From assembly GCF_001693415.1 (NCBI RefSeq), contig NZ_MAKX01000001.1, positions 496,300 to 560,299 of the forward strand: a stretch of DNA of 64,000 nucleotides, read 5' to 3'. The notes beneath the pieces were generated by a model that was given only the letters and a program-made list of their open reading frames with translations, was not told where the DNA came from and made no database searches. Numbering within the stretch: the first letter of the stretch is position 1; the number at the start of each line of letters is the position of its first letter. Below are positions 44,813 through 54,034 of the stretch, piece by piece. A program made the translations under genes and the position numbers. Source of the stretch: Tenacibaculum soleae (GTDB taxonomy: Bacteria > Bacteroidota > Bacteroidia > Flavobacteriales > Flavobacteriaceae).

Positions 44813-47800
44813 ATGAAACACAAGTACTTAAAAAGTCTTGTATTAGCTGGTGTTGTTTTAGGATTAAATTTCCAAACACAAGCTCAAGACAAAAACGAAG
44901 TAGCTAAAATTCGTAGTAATTATGATTTAGCAAAACTTCAAAAAATCAAAGGAGATTTTCAAAAGACTTCAAAAAGAGAAAAGGCATTAGCCGTACAATT
45001 AGCAAAACAAAAAGGTTGGAAAACTAAATTTACAACAAGTAAAGGTAATTTAGTTGAATTACAAAGAGTTGTAAACGGAAAACCAATTTACTATACAACT
45101 TACAATGTTGATGCTGCTAAATCTACAAGAACAAACCATTTAAATTCAGGCGGATCATTAGGTTTAAATCTAATGGGACAAGGAATGACTGCTCATGTTT
45201 GGGATGGTGGTTTAGCAAGAATAACGCATCAAGAATATGATGGTGCCGGAGGAAATAATCGTTTTTCTGTTGGTGATGGTACTACGGCAAGACATTATCA
45301 TGCTGCTCACGTAACAGGAACCATTATGGCTTCAGGTGTAGTGGCTAATGCAAAAGGTATGGCACCACATTCAAAAGCAATTGGTTATGATTGGAATAAC
45401 GATAAAACAGAAGTTACCAATGCGGTAGCTGGTGGAATGTTAATTTCTAATCACTCTTATGGTTTTGCAACTAGAAACCAACAAGGCCAAGTACAATTAC
45501 CTCAAAATTATTTTGGAGGTTATATTGATGAAGCTAGAGATTGGGATCAAATTTTATTCAATGCTCCAAACTATTTAATGGTGGTAGCAGCGGGTAACGA
45601 TGGTAGTGATAATACTGCAAATAACAACCCAACAGGAGGTTATGGTTTTGATAAATTAACAGGGCATTCAGTTTCTAAAAATAACTTAGTAGTAGCCAAT
45701 GCTCAAGACGCAAATGTTGATGCAAACGGAAATTTAATTTCAGTAGTAATTGCACCTAGTAGTAGTGAAGGTCCTACGGATGATTTTCGTATAAAACCAG
45801 ATATTACCGGTAATGGTTCAGGAGTATATTCTACTTATGAAAGTAGCGATACTGCTTATAACTCAATTACAGGTACTTCAATGGCATCACCAAATGTTGC
45901 AGGATCTTTATTATTGTTACAACAACATTATAAAAATCTAAACAGTGGTGATTTTATGAGAGCTGCTACTTTAAAAGGATTGGCTTTACATACTGCTGAT
46001 GATGCTGGTGCTACAGGGCCAGATGCTGTTTTTGGATGGGGATTATTACACACAAAAAGAGCTGCAGAAGCAATTACAAACAAAGGAAACGAGTCTAAAA
46101 TAGAAGAATTAACGTTAAACTCTGGTCAAACATATACAATTACTGTTGATGCTGATGGAGTTAATCCATTATTGGCATCAATATCTTGGACTGACAGACC
46201 AGGTACAGCTACTTCAACAGTAAATGCTACAACACCAGTTTTAGTAAATGATTTAGATATTAGAGTTTCTAAAAATGGAAACACATTTTTACCATACGAG
46301 TTAACAGGAGCAACTACGAGTGCAAAAAGAGACAATAATGTAGATCCTTTTGAAAGAGTTGATGTTACAGGAGCTTCAGGCACATATACAATTACCGTAA
46401 CCCACAAAGGTTCTTTAGTTGGTGGTAGCCAAAATTACTCATTAATTGTAACAGGTATTACAGGTACACCAGTTGTGTGTAATGCAACAGTACCAACAGG
46501 AGTTACAGTTTCAGGAGTTTCTGACACAGGCGCAACGATAAATTGGGCAACAGTTACAGGTGCAACGTACGATGTAAGATATAAAGCTACGTCAGCTTCA
46601 TCTTGGTCAACTAGTACAGTATCAACAACAACAAAAGTGTTAACTGGTTTAACAGCTTCAACTCAATACGAAGTACAAGTACGTAGTAAATGTTCTTCAG
46701 GAAACTCAAATTATAGTACATCTGTAAACTTTACAACACCAGCAGTTGTAATTTCTTATTGTAACTCAAAAGGAGCAAGTGTAAATGATGAGTATATTCA
46801 AAAAGTTGAATTAGGTACTATAAGTAATACTTCAACTGGAGGGAATGGATATTCTGATTTTACCTCGATAACAACAAACTTATCAAAAGGAGAATCTAAT
46901 ACTATTACAATAACTCCAAAATGGACAGGCACTGTTTATGATGAAGGTTATGGAGTTTGGATTGATTATAATCAAGATGGAGATTTTTCTGATGCAGGAG
47001 AAACAGTTTGGACAAAAGCAAAATCTAAAACAACTCCAGTAAGTGGATCGTTTACAGTACCTACATCAGCATTAAGCGGAGCAACAAGAATGCGAGTGGT
47101 ATTAAAATACAATGCAACACCAACAGCATGTGAGGCTTCTATTCAATATGGTGAAGTAGAAGATTATACCGTAGTAATTGGAAATTCTCAGGCAGATACT
47201 ACTGCACCAACTGCACCAACTAGTTTAACAGCATCAAGTGTAACACAAACTACTTTAACGTTAAACTGGTCAGCATCTACAGATAATGTAGCAGTTACAG
47301 AATATGATGTATATCAAGGAGCAACAATAATAGGATCAACAGCAAATACAACAGCAAATATTACAGGTTTAACAGCAGCAACTACTTATACTTTTTCTGT
47401 AAAAGCAAAAGATGCTGCTGATAATGTTTCAACTTCGAGCAATGTTGTAAATGTAACAACTTTATCAAATCAAGTTAGTTACTGTGCTTCTAAAGGAAAT
47501 AGATCAAGTTATGAGTGGATTGATAATGTAGAATTAGGAGGTATGACCAATGCATCGGCAGGAAATAATGGTTATGGAGATTTTACATCAAAAGTAGCTA
47601 CTTTAGCTAAAGGTAGTTCTAATCAAATGGTGGTAAGTGCTGGTTTTTCAGGAACTGCTTATAATGAGCACTGGGCTGTTTGGATTGATTTTAATCAAGA
47701 TGGTACATTTGCAGATAGTGAAAAAGTAGTTTCAGGATCTTCATCAAGTGCTAATAACTTAACAGCAACAGTTGCTGTTCCGTCTGGAGCATTATTAGGA

Positions 47801-48202
47801 CAAACAAGAATGCGTGTTTCAATGAAATACAATGCTGCACAAACGTCATGTGAAACTTTTGCAGATGGTGAAGTAGAAGATTATACTGTAAACATTACAG
47901 CATCAACAGCTAATTTTAATACTATTTTTACAGACATAAGCAATGCAGAAAACTTAGGAAATGAAGCAACCGTAAATATAACGGCATACCCTAATCCTGC
48001 AGTTGATAATGTTCAGGTTAAATTAGCATCTAAAGCTAAAAATGTAACTTATAAGGTTGTAAACGTAGTAGGTCGTGTAGTACAAAAAGGACGCTTAAAT
48101 TCATTAAATAACTTAAATGTTTCGAGCCTAATGAAAGGTGTCTATATTTTAGAAGTTAATGATGGTCAAAAAATATTAAAAACTAAATTGATAAAAAAAT
48201 AA
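44813..48202 (+). CDS. secreted S8 (subtilisin-like) peptidase with T9SS type A sorting domain
   Basis: 1129 residues. Signal peptide to about residue 25 (ends QTQAQ), then the peptidase S8 domain: catalytic Asp131 in AHVWDGGLAR, His166 in HAAHVTGT and Ser356 in TGTSMASPNVAG. Next, a beta-sandwich region, a fibronectin type III domain (VPTGVTVSGV), a GEVED domain (YGEVEDYTV), a second FN3 (APTAPTSLTASSV), a second GEVED (DGEVEDYTV), and a C-terminal type IX secretion sorting domain (AYPNPAVDNVQVKL to KLIKK). It is therefore exported to the surface or medium. Own promoter upstream, strong terminator downstream. Confidence 0.96.
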   Translation: MKHKYLKSLVLAGVVLGLNFQTQAQDKNEVAKIRSNYDLAKLQKIKGDFQKTSKREKALAVQLAKQKGWKTKFTTSKGNLVELQRVVNGKPIYYTTYNVDAAKSTRTNHLNSGGSLGLNLMGQGMTAHVWDGGLARITHQEYDGAGGNNRFSVGDGTTARHYHAAHVTGTIMASGVVANAKGMAPHSKAIGYDWNNDKTEVTNAVAGGMLISNHSYGFATRNQQGQVQLPQNYFGGYIDEARDWDQILFNAPNYLMVVAAGNDGSDNTANNNPTGGYGFDKLTGHSVSKNNLVVANAQDANVDANGNLISVVIAPSSSEGPTDDFRIKPDITGNGSGVYSTYESSDTAYNSITGTSMASPNVAGSLLLLQQHYKNLNSGDFMRAATLKGLALHTADDAGATGPDAVFGWGLLHTKRAAEAITNKGNESKIEELTLNSGQTYTITVDADGVNPLLASISWTDRPGTATSTVNATTPVLVNDLDIRVSKNGNTFLPYELTGATTSAKRDNNVDPFERVDVTGASGTYTITVTHKGSLVGGSQNYSLIVTGITGTPVVCNATVPTGVTVSGVSDTGATINWATVTGATYDVRYKATSASSWSTSTVSTTTKVLTGLTASTQYEVQVRSKCSSGNSNYSTSVNFTTPAVVISYCNSKGASVNDEYIQKVELGTISNTSTGGNGYSDFTSITTNLSKGESNTITITPKWTGTVYDEGYGVWIDYNQDGDFSDAGETVWTKAKSKTTPVSGSFTVPTSALSGATRMRVVLKYNATPTACEASIQYGEVEDYTVVIGNSQADTTAPTAPTSLTASSVTQTTLTLNWSASTDNVAVTEYDVYQGATIIGSTANTTANITGLTAATTYTFSVKAKDAADNVSTSSNVVNVTTLSNQVSYCASKGNRSSYEWIDNVELGGMTNASAGNNGYGDFTSKVATLAKGSSNQMVVSAGFSGTAYNEHWAVWIDFNQDGTFADSEKVVSGSSSSANNLTATVAVPSGALLGQTRMRVSMKYNAAQTSCETFADGEVEDYTVNITASTANFNTIFTDISNAENLGNEATVNITAYPNPAVDNVQVKLASKAKNVTYKVVNVVGRVVQKGRLNSLNNLNVSSLMKGVYILEVNDGQKILKTKLIKK

Positions 48203-48226
48203 GAAGACTTTCTTACTTAAATAAAT

Positions 48227-48254
48227 AAAACCCGAGCAATTGCTCGGGTTTTTT
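48227..48254. terminator. intrinsic terminator of the S8 protease gene
   Basis: Perfect palindrome with arms AAAACCCGAGCAA / TTGCTCGGGTTTT followed by further T's. Confidence 0.92.
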
Positions 48255-48278
48255 GTTTCTTTGCATAAAATTTAGAAC

Positions 48279-50150
48279 ATGAATTACCTATCAGTTGAAG
48301 GCATAGCAAAAGCATACGGAGAAAAAGTACTGTTTGATAACATTTCTTTCGGAATTAACAAAGATCAAAAAATAGCTTTTGTTGCTAAAAATGGTAGTGG
48401 AAAAACTTCTATTTTAAATATTGTTGCCGGTATCGATGAGCCAGATTCTGGGCAAGTAGTTAGTAGAAAAGGAATCGATATCGCATATTTGTCGCAAGCG
48501 GATAATCACAATCCTGATTTAACCATTGAAGAAACTATTTTTTCTACTGATAATAAAGTTTTATCAGTAATAAAACAATACGAAAAAGCAGTACAAAATC
48601 CTGATAATGCAGATGCGTTTCAAGAAGCTTTTGAGCTAATGGAACAATACAATGCGTGGGATTTTGAAACGCAATACAAGCAAATACTATCTAAATTAAA
48701 GCTAGACAACTTACAGTTAAAAGTAGGAAAGCTTTCTGGTGGACAAAAAAAACGATTAGCACTTGCCATTGTATTAATTAAAAAACCAGATTTATTAATT
48801 TTAGATGAGCCTACTAATCATTTAGATTTAGAAATGATTGAATGGTTAGAAGCATTTTTTGCTAAAGAAAAAATAACCTTATTTATGGTTACACACGACC
48901 GTTATTTTTTAGAACGTGTATGTAACGAGATTATCGAGTTAGATAACGGTCAACTATATAAATACAAAGGAAATTACTCATATTATTTACAAAATAAAGA
49001 AGAACGTTTAGCTTTAGAAGCCACCAATTTAGGCAAAGCAAAAAGTTTGTTTAAAAAAGAATTAGATTGGATGCGTCGCCAGCCAAAGGCTCGTACAACA
49101 AAATCTAAATCTCGTACCGATGATTTTTATGCAATTAAAGAAAAAGCACACAAACGTCGTAATGAGCACGAAGTGCAGTTAGAAATTAATATGGAACGTT
49201 TAGGAAGTAAAATTATTGAGCTTCATAAAATGAAAAAATCATTTGATGATAAAGTAATTTTAGACGGATTTGATTACGTATTTAAACGAGGAGAACGTAT
49301 TGGTATTATAGGTAAAAATGGTACTGGTAAATCATCTTTTTTAAACATGTTAACAGGAGCTATTGAGTTAGATGGCGGAAAAGTCGTAATAGGTGAAACA
49401 GTAAAGTTTGGCTATTATACCCAAAAAGGAATTACAATAAAAGAAGGGCAAAAAGTAATTGAAGTAATAAAAGAATTTGGAGAGTATATACCGTTAAGTA
49501 AAGGACGAAAAATATCTGCTGGTCAATTATTAGAACGCTTTTTATTTGATAGAAAAAAACAACACGATTTTGTTGAAAAATTAAGTGGTGGTGAACAAAA
49601 GCGTCTGTATTTATGCGCGGTTTTAATTCAAAACCCTAATTTTTTAATATTAGATGAACCTACAAACGATTTAGATGTTGTAACACTAAATGTACTAGAA
49701 AACTTTTTATTAGATTATCCAGGTAACTTAATGGTGGTTTCTCACGACCGTTATTTTATGGATAAAATCGTTGATAATTTATTTGTGTTTAGAGGCGAAG
49801 GACAAATTGATAACTTTCCTGGAAATTATTCTGATTTTAGAGCATATGAAGACTCTAAAGTAAAAGAGTATAGAGAAGCAAAAGAAGTTAAAAAAGAAGC
49901 AATAGCTCCTGTAAAAACAGCTAAAAAAGGCGTGTTAAGTTTTAATGAAAAACGTGAATGGGGTTTGTTAGAAAAAGATATTGAAAGACTTCAGAAAAAG
50001 AAAGAAACTATTGAAGGTAAGTTTAATAGAGCCGAATTTTTACCAGAAGAAATCAACGACAAATCTGTAGAACTTCAGCAAATAACCGACGATTTAGAAG
50101 AAAAAGAAGAACGCTGGTTAGAACTTTCAATGAAATTAGAAGGCGAGTAA
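48279..50150 (+). CDS. ABC-F family ATP-binding protein (Uup/ribosome-associated type)
   Basis: 623 residues, two nucleotide-binding domains and no membrane part. First: Walker A VAKNGSGKTSIL, signature KLSGGQKKRLALAIVL, Walker B LLILDEPTNHLDLEM. Second: Walker A IGKNGTGKSSFL, signature KLSGGEQKRLYLCAVL, Walker B FLILDEPTNDLDVVT. An arginine/lysine-rich linker (MRRQPKARTTKSKSR) lies between, and the C-terminal ~80 residues are a coiled coil as in Uup. ABC-F proteins work on the ribosome or on DNA rather than in transport. Exact subtype is not decidable. Confidence 0.92.
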   Translation: MNYLSVEGIAKAYGEKVLFDNISFGINKDQKIAFVAKNGSGKTSILNIVAGIDEPDSGQVVSRKGIDIAYLSQADNHNPDLTIEETIFSTDNKVLSVIKQYEKAVQNPDNADAFQEAFELMEQYNAWDFETQYKQILSKLKLDNLQLKVGKLSGGQKKRLALAIVLIKKPDLLILDEPTNHLDLEMIEWLEAFFAKEKITLFMVTHDRYFLERVCNEIIELDNGQLYKYKGNYSYYLQNKEERLALEATNLGKAKSLFKKELDWMRRQPKARTTKSKSRTDDFYAIKEKAHKRRNEHEVQLEINMERLGSKIIELHKMKKSFDDKVILDGFDYVFKRGERIGIIGKNGTGKSSFLNMLTGAIELDGGKVVIGETVKFGYYTQKGITIKEGQKVIEVIKEFGEYIPLSKGRKISAGQLLERFLFDRKKQHDFVEKLSGGEQKRLYLCAVLIQNPNFLILDEPTNDLDVVTLNVLENFLLDYPGNLMVVSHDRYFMDKIVDNLFVFRGEGQIDNFPGNYSDFRAYEDSKVKEYREAKEVKKEAIAPVKTAKKGVLSFNEKREWGLLEKDIERLQKKKETIEGKFNRAEFLPEEINDKSVELQQITDDLEEKEERWLELSMKLEGE

Positions 50151-50232
50151 GATTTTTTAGTTTACAGAGATTAGTATATTTGATAACCTTAATAAAATTA
50201 CCAGACCTACTGTATTCTTTACTTTCTTAATA

Positions 50233-50264
50233 TTGTTTATATAGATCTTTTTTTTGTAAATTTG
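50233..50264 (+). promoter_or_regulatory. promoter of the methyltransferase gene (TTG - 21 - TAAATTTG)
   Basis: TTG at 50233-50235, a 21-base spacer and TAAATTTG at 50257-50264 fit the Bacteroidota -33/-7 pattern, 25 bases before the ATG at 50290. Confidence 0.7.
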
Positions 50265-50300
50265 TAACCAATGTATAAGGTTGTGTAATATGGTTACAAA
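50261..50300. promoter_or_regulatory. perfect 10-bp inverted repeat over -7 box and start codon (candidate autoregulatory operator)
   Basis: TTTGTAACCA (50261-50270) and TGGTTACAAA (50291-50300), spaced by 20 bases; a third related half-site GGTTGTG lies between at 50279-50285. The left arm covers the TTTG of the -7 element and the right arm starts within the ATG. Confidence 0.65.
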
Positions 50301-51534
50301 AGAGTATTATTCGTTAAATGAAGTTTCTCAAATTTTAGGAAAGAGTAAAGAAACGCTAAGACGTTGGGATAGAGAAGGAAAATTTTCTGCTGTTAGAGAA
50401 CCTATTAGTAAATATAGAATATACAAAAAAGAACAAATTAACGCTCTATTAGCACAGTTATCTATTGATTATGAAGATACAGTAGACAACTTTATAGCAC
50501 CAGTTAAAGAATTTAAAGTTTTAGAATTATTTGCTGGAGCAGGAGGTTTGGCTGTAGGTTTGGAAAAAGCAGGAATAAAATGTGTAGCTCTAAATGAGAT
50601 TGATAAATGGGCTTGCCAAACGTTAAGAGAAAATAGACCGAATTGGAATGTACTTGAGGGAGATATTAAATCTTTTGATTTTACAGAATATAATAATCAA
50701 GTAGATATCGTTACTGGCGGATTTCCTTGTCAAGCGTTTAGTTATGCTGGGAAAAAATTAGGTCTTCAAGACGCAAGAGGTACGCTTTTTTATGAATTCG
50801 CAAGAGTTGTAAAAGAGGTGAATCCTCTTATTTGTATTGGAGAAAATGTAAAAGGATTACTGTCTCACGAAAAAGGAAAAACAATAGAGGGAATGATCTC
50901 AATTTTAGATGAAATTGGCTATAATGTTGTTCCTGTACAAGTTTTAAAAGCTATCAATTATAAAGTTCCTCAAAAACGAGAACGTGTAATTTTAGTCGGA
51001 ATTAGAAAGGATATTGATTTGAAATATGAATATCCGAAACCACATAACAAAATTTATAACTTAGTTGATGCTCTAAAAAAAGGAGAGTTATATGATTGTA
51101 ATGTTCCAAAATCTGAAGGTTCAAAATACCCCGATCATAAAAAGGCTGTTTTAGATTTAGTTCCTCAAAAAGGATATTGGAGAAATTTACCTTTAGATAT
51201 TCAAAAGGAATATATGGGGAAAAGTTTTTATTTAGGAGGAGGAAAGACAGGTATTGCACGTAGAATAGGTTGGGATGAACCAAGTTTAACGCTTACTTGT
51301 AGTCCAGCTCAAAAACAAACTGAAAGATGTCATCCAGAAGAAACACGTCCTTTTACAGTAAGAGAATATGCAAGAATACAAACTTTTCCAGATGATTGGA
51401 AGTTTATGGGGTCAATTTCGCAACAATATAAGCAAATTGGAAATGCAGTTCCTTGTAATTTAGGAAGAGAAATAGGTTATTCGATAATTAAATTCTTAAA
51501 TACTCACTATTTAAGCTTATCAAAACCTACATAA
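50290..51534 (+). CDS. type II DNA (cytosine-5) methyltransferase with N-terminal MerR-like HTH
   Basis: 414 residues from the ATG at 50290. Residues ~5-55 form a MerR/excisionase-type winged helix (YYSLNEVSQILGKSKETLRR). C5-methyltransferase motifs follow: I (VLELFAGAGGLAVGLEKAG), IV with catalytic Cys (GGFPCQAFSYAG), VI (GENVKGLL), VIII (QKRERVILVGIR), IX-X (TVREYARIQTFPDDWKF, QIGNAVP). The variable target-recognition region is between VIII and IX. It forms a restriction-modification pair with the convergent nuclease gene, overlapping it by 28 bases at the 3' ends. The HTH and the inverted repeat suggest that it controls its own transcription. Confidence 0.94.
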   Translation: MVTKEYYSLNEVSQILGKSKETLRRWDREGKFSAVREPISKYRIYKKEQINALLAQLSIDYEDTVDNFIAPVKEFKVLELFAGAGGLAVGLEKAGIKCVALNEIDKWACQTLRENRPNWNVLEGDIKSFDFTEYNNQVDIVTGGFPCQAFSYAGKKLGLQDARGTLFYEFARVVKEVNPLICIGENVKGLLSHEKGKTIEGMISILDEIGYNVVPVQVLKAINYKVPQKRERVILVGIRKDIDLKYEYPKPHNKIYNLVDALKKGELYDCNVPKSEGSKYPDHKKAVLDLVPQKGYWRNLPLDIQKEYMGKSFYLGGGKTGIARRIGWDEPSLTLTCSPAQKQTERCHPEETRPFTVREYARIQTFPDDWKFMGSISQQYKQIGNAVPCNLGREIGYSIIKFLNTHYLSLSKPT

Positions 51535-52271
51535 TAACTGTAGTTTTCAAAAGTTATTTCATCTAAGATACTCCTATTTGATTCTTTAGAACTTACAGAA
51601 ATTTCTTCAAGCGCTGAGTTATTTTGCGTTTTCTCACTTTCTTGCTTTTTCAAATAGTCAGAAATGGCCTGTGGCAAAACTTGGTATAATTCAAACAAAG
51701 CGTTTTCTTTTCCTGATAACAATTTATAAAATTGATCTCCTGATATTTTATATACCCTACTGTGGCTATATTCCTTTCCGTTAATTTCGCCAAACCATTT
51801 TTCATTAAAGCTGTTTTTAGCTAAAACTTGCACCCAATAACACTTGGCTTGTTTATATGTATCTGCATATTTTGCTAATTTCTGAAACAAACTTTCAGCA
51901 GAACTACTATTCATGGTGTTGTGTTTATTTTTAATATCAGCAAATAAAGTATTATCAATTGCCTTTATATCAAATCCACTTAGATTTCCTATTTCAAAAC
52001 CTGTAATTCCCCCTAGTATTTCTTCATGGAAAGTTCCAATAGAGTTGTTGGTAGATTTATCTATTTGGCGATTTATTTCGGTTTTAATCAATGTTTCTTC
52101 ATCTAAATCATTGAATTTAGCGTCAAAAGTTAATTTGATAGTATCAATTTTGTTTTTGTAGAACTTCTTCTTGCTTATATTAGCTTTGGCTTTTAAATAC
52201 GATTTATAAAGATTCTCAATACAAGATATTAGGTGTTCATCAGATATAAAACTTAAATATTTATTAGCCAT
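51507..52271 (-). CDS. Eco47II/Sau96I-like type II restriction endonuclease
   Basis: 254 residues. The blocks FHEEILGGITGFEIGNLSGFDIK and NTLFADIKNKHNTMNSSSAE (quoted here in parts) with WVQVLAKNSFNEKWFGEI match, from memory, the Eco47II family. FDIK...ADIKNK would supply a PD-(D/E)xK-type acidic/lysine site. The neighbouring C5-methyltransferase supports the assignment. By family, the target is probably of the GGNCC/GGWCC type, but this is inference. It is very AT-rich and transcribed toward the methyltransferase gene; no clear -7 element was seen upstream. Confidence 0.85.
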   Translation of the reverse strand: MANKYLSFISDEHLISCIENLYKSYLKAKANISKKKFYKNKIDTIKLTFDAKFNDLDEETLIKTEINRQIDKSTNNSIGTFHEEILGGITGFEIGNLSGFDIKAIDNTLFADIKNKHNTMNSSSAESLFQKLAKYADTYKQAKCYWVQVLAKNSFNEKWFGEINGKEYSHSRVYKISGDQFYKLLSGKENALFELYQVLPQAISDYLKKQESEKTQNNSALEEISVSSKESNRSILDEITFENYSYYVGFDKLK

Positions 52272-52397
52272 ATTTCAATTCATCTTTTAAAGAATACGAA
52301 TTTAGAGAATATTATTGATTTTTTCATATGTCTTTCATAAATCGAATTATTGTACCTCTATCTGTTTAAAAACGTTTTGTAAAAATGTACAGCCAGT

Positions 52398-53114
52398 TTA
52401 TACCGTCACAATGTTTTTAACATCTAACATTGGTTTATTTAAAAAACGCAAAACCAATTGTGCTACGGCTATGGTATCGCGTTCGCAATACTGCACAATA
52501 CGAGGCAAGTTTTTTTCTTGATAATACACTTTGGCAACCTCGCTGCCGTCAATGTCTTGTTTGGGCGAAGGAATGCCTAAAATAGATGTTAGTAGTCTTA
52601 AAGATGTATAATGTTTATAATCACCAAATTTCCACAAATCTAAAGTATCTAAATGCGGAATTTCCCATGGTTTTTTACCAAAGAAGTTCAGTTTTTTAGG
52701 TAAATTAATTCGATTGATAATCATTCGACGTGCGATGTAAGGAAAATCAAATTCTTTACCATTGTGTGCACATAATATATGTTTGTTTTGGTTAAAGTGC
52801 TTATCAAGTAATTCTTTAAAGTTGTTTAAAATTAATGCTTCGTCATCTCCCGAAAACGAAGTAATTCTTAATTGATTTGTTCCATTATTTTCAACAAAAT
52901 ATCCTACTGATATACATATTATTTTTCCAAATTCAGCCCAAATACCAGCCCGATGGTAAAAATCTTCAACATTTATTTCATCCTTTCGTTGATATTGAGT
53001 TTTTAAAGCATACAATTCTTTTTTTTCATCAGATAAATCAGCAAATAATTCCACTTCAGGAACAGTTTCGATATCTAAAAATAAGATATTCTGTAAGTTA
53101 ATTTTACCTAGCAT
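52398..53114 (-). CDS. predicted 3'-5' exonuclease (PolB-like DEDD)
   Basis: 238 residues. DEDD-type exonuclease motifs: Exo I NILFLDIETVPEVELF near residue 10, Exo II in ILCAHNGKEFDFPYIARRM (N-x2-x-FD), and Exo III in RIVQYCERDTIAVAQLV near the C terminus (Y-x3-D). The family (PF10108-like, PolB 3'-5' exonuclease related) is usual beside other housekeeping genes in flavobacteria; a nucleic-acid repair or processing role is likely but untested. It seems to be the original neighbour of the ABC-F gene, with the restriction-modification pair inserted between. Confidence 0.88.
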   Translation of the reverse strand: MLGKINLQNILFLDIETVPEVELFADLSDEKKELYALKTQYQRKDEINVEDFYHRAGIWAEFGKIICISVGYFVENNGTNQLRITSFSGDDEALILNNFKELLDKHFNQNKHILCAHNGKEFDFPYIARRMIINRINLPKKLNFFGKKPWEIPHLDTLDLWKFGDYKHYTSLRLLTSILGIPSPKQDIDGSEVAKVYYQEKNLPRIVQYCERDTIAVAQLVLRFLNKPMLDVKNIVTV

Positions 53115-53284
53115 TTTTTATTTCTTTTTTTAAAGATACAAAAACCACTATTAATTGTTTGCCTCAGAAAAAAAATAGATTTAAGTAAATGTTTATGAAA
53201 GATTAAATGAATGTTAAGTTAAACAAGAGTTAATAGGGTTTATAATATTATGGTTACTTTTGGATAACAGAATATAAATGAACT

Positions 53285-53980
53285 ATGAATACGAACGATG
53301 TTAAAATTTTATTAGTCGATGATGAACCTGATATTTTAGAAATAGTTGGGTACAATTTAAAATCAGAAGGCTATCAAGTTTTTACAGCTAATAACGGTGC
53401 AGAGGCAGTAAAATTAGCTAAAAAGGTAATTCCGCATTTAATTTTATTAGATATTATGATGCCAGAAATGGACGGTATTGAGGCCTGCGAAAAAATCAGA
53501 GGAGTAAAATCGTTAGAAGATGTAATTATATCTTTTTTAACTGCTCGAGGAGAAGATTATTCGCAAATGGCAGGTTTTGATGCTGGAGCTGATGATTATA
53601 TTACTAAACCAGTAAAACCAAAAATATTGGTTAGTAAAGTAAAATCACTACTAAGACGTTTAAAAACTGATGAAAAAACCGACTCAACAACTAAAGTAGG
53701 AGACATTATTATTAATAGAGATGAGTATGTGGTTTTTAAGGGTGATAAAAAAATAGCTTTACCAAGAAAAGAATTTGAATTGTTATCATTATTAACATCT
53801 AAACCAGGCAAAGTATTTAAAAGAGAAGTAATCTTAGACAGTGTTTGGGGTAATGAAGTTGTGGTAGGAGGTAGAACAATTGATGTTCATATTCGAAAAC
53901 TTAGAGAAAAAATAGGAGATGATTTTTTTAAAACAGTTAAAGGTGTGGGCTATAAGTTTGTTTTAGAAGAAGAAAAATAA
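53285..53980 (+). CDS. OmpR/PhoB-family response regulator
   Basis: 231 residues. Receiver domain: acidic pair D12-D13 (VDDEPD), phosphoacceptor D56 in LILLDIMMP, T86 in FLTARGE and K108 in DYITKPVKP. The C-terminal winged-helix domain (about 135-231) has the typical ARxFELLxxLxxxPGKVFxR pattern (PRKEFELLSLL) and RTIDVHIRKLREKIG. The partner histidine kinase follows after 54 bases. GTTAA is repeated at 53213, 53218 and 53229 upstream. By homology and PhoR-like partner, phosphate control is plausible but not shown by any nearby pst or pho gene. Confidence 0.92.
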   Translation: MNTNDVKILLVDDEPDILEIVGYNLKSEGYQVFTANNGAEAVKLAKKVIPHLILLDIMMPEMDGIEACEKIRGVKSLEDVIISFLTARGEDYSQMAGFDAGADDYITKPVKPKILVSKVKSLLRRLKTDEKTDSTTKVGDIIINRDEYVVFKGDKKIALPRKEFELLSLLTSKPGKVFKREVILDSVWGNEVVVGGRTIDVHIRKLREKIGDDFFKTVKGVGYKFVLEEEK

Positions 53981-54000
53981 GAAATAAAGCTAAAAATTTT

Positions 54001-54030
54001 ATAGATTGCTGAATAAGCAATCTATTTTTT
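54001..54030 (+). terminator. hairpin terminator/attenuator between response regulator and kinase
   Basis: Perfect 10-base arms ATAGATTGCT / AGCAATCTAT with a four-to-five-base loop, followed by a T run, ending only a few bases before the kinase ATG at 54035. It should reduce readthrough into the kinase gene. Confidence 0.75.
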
Positions 54031-54034
54031 TATA

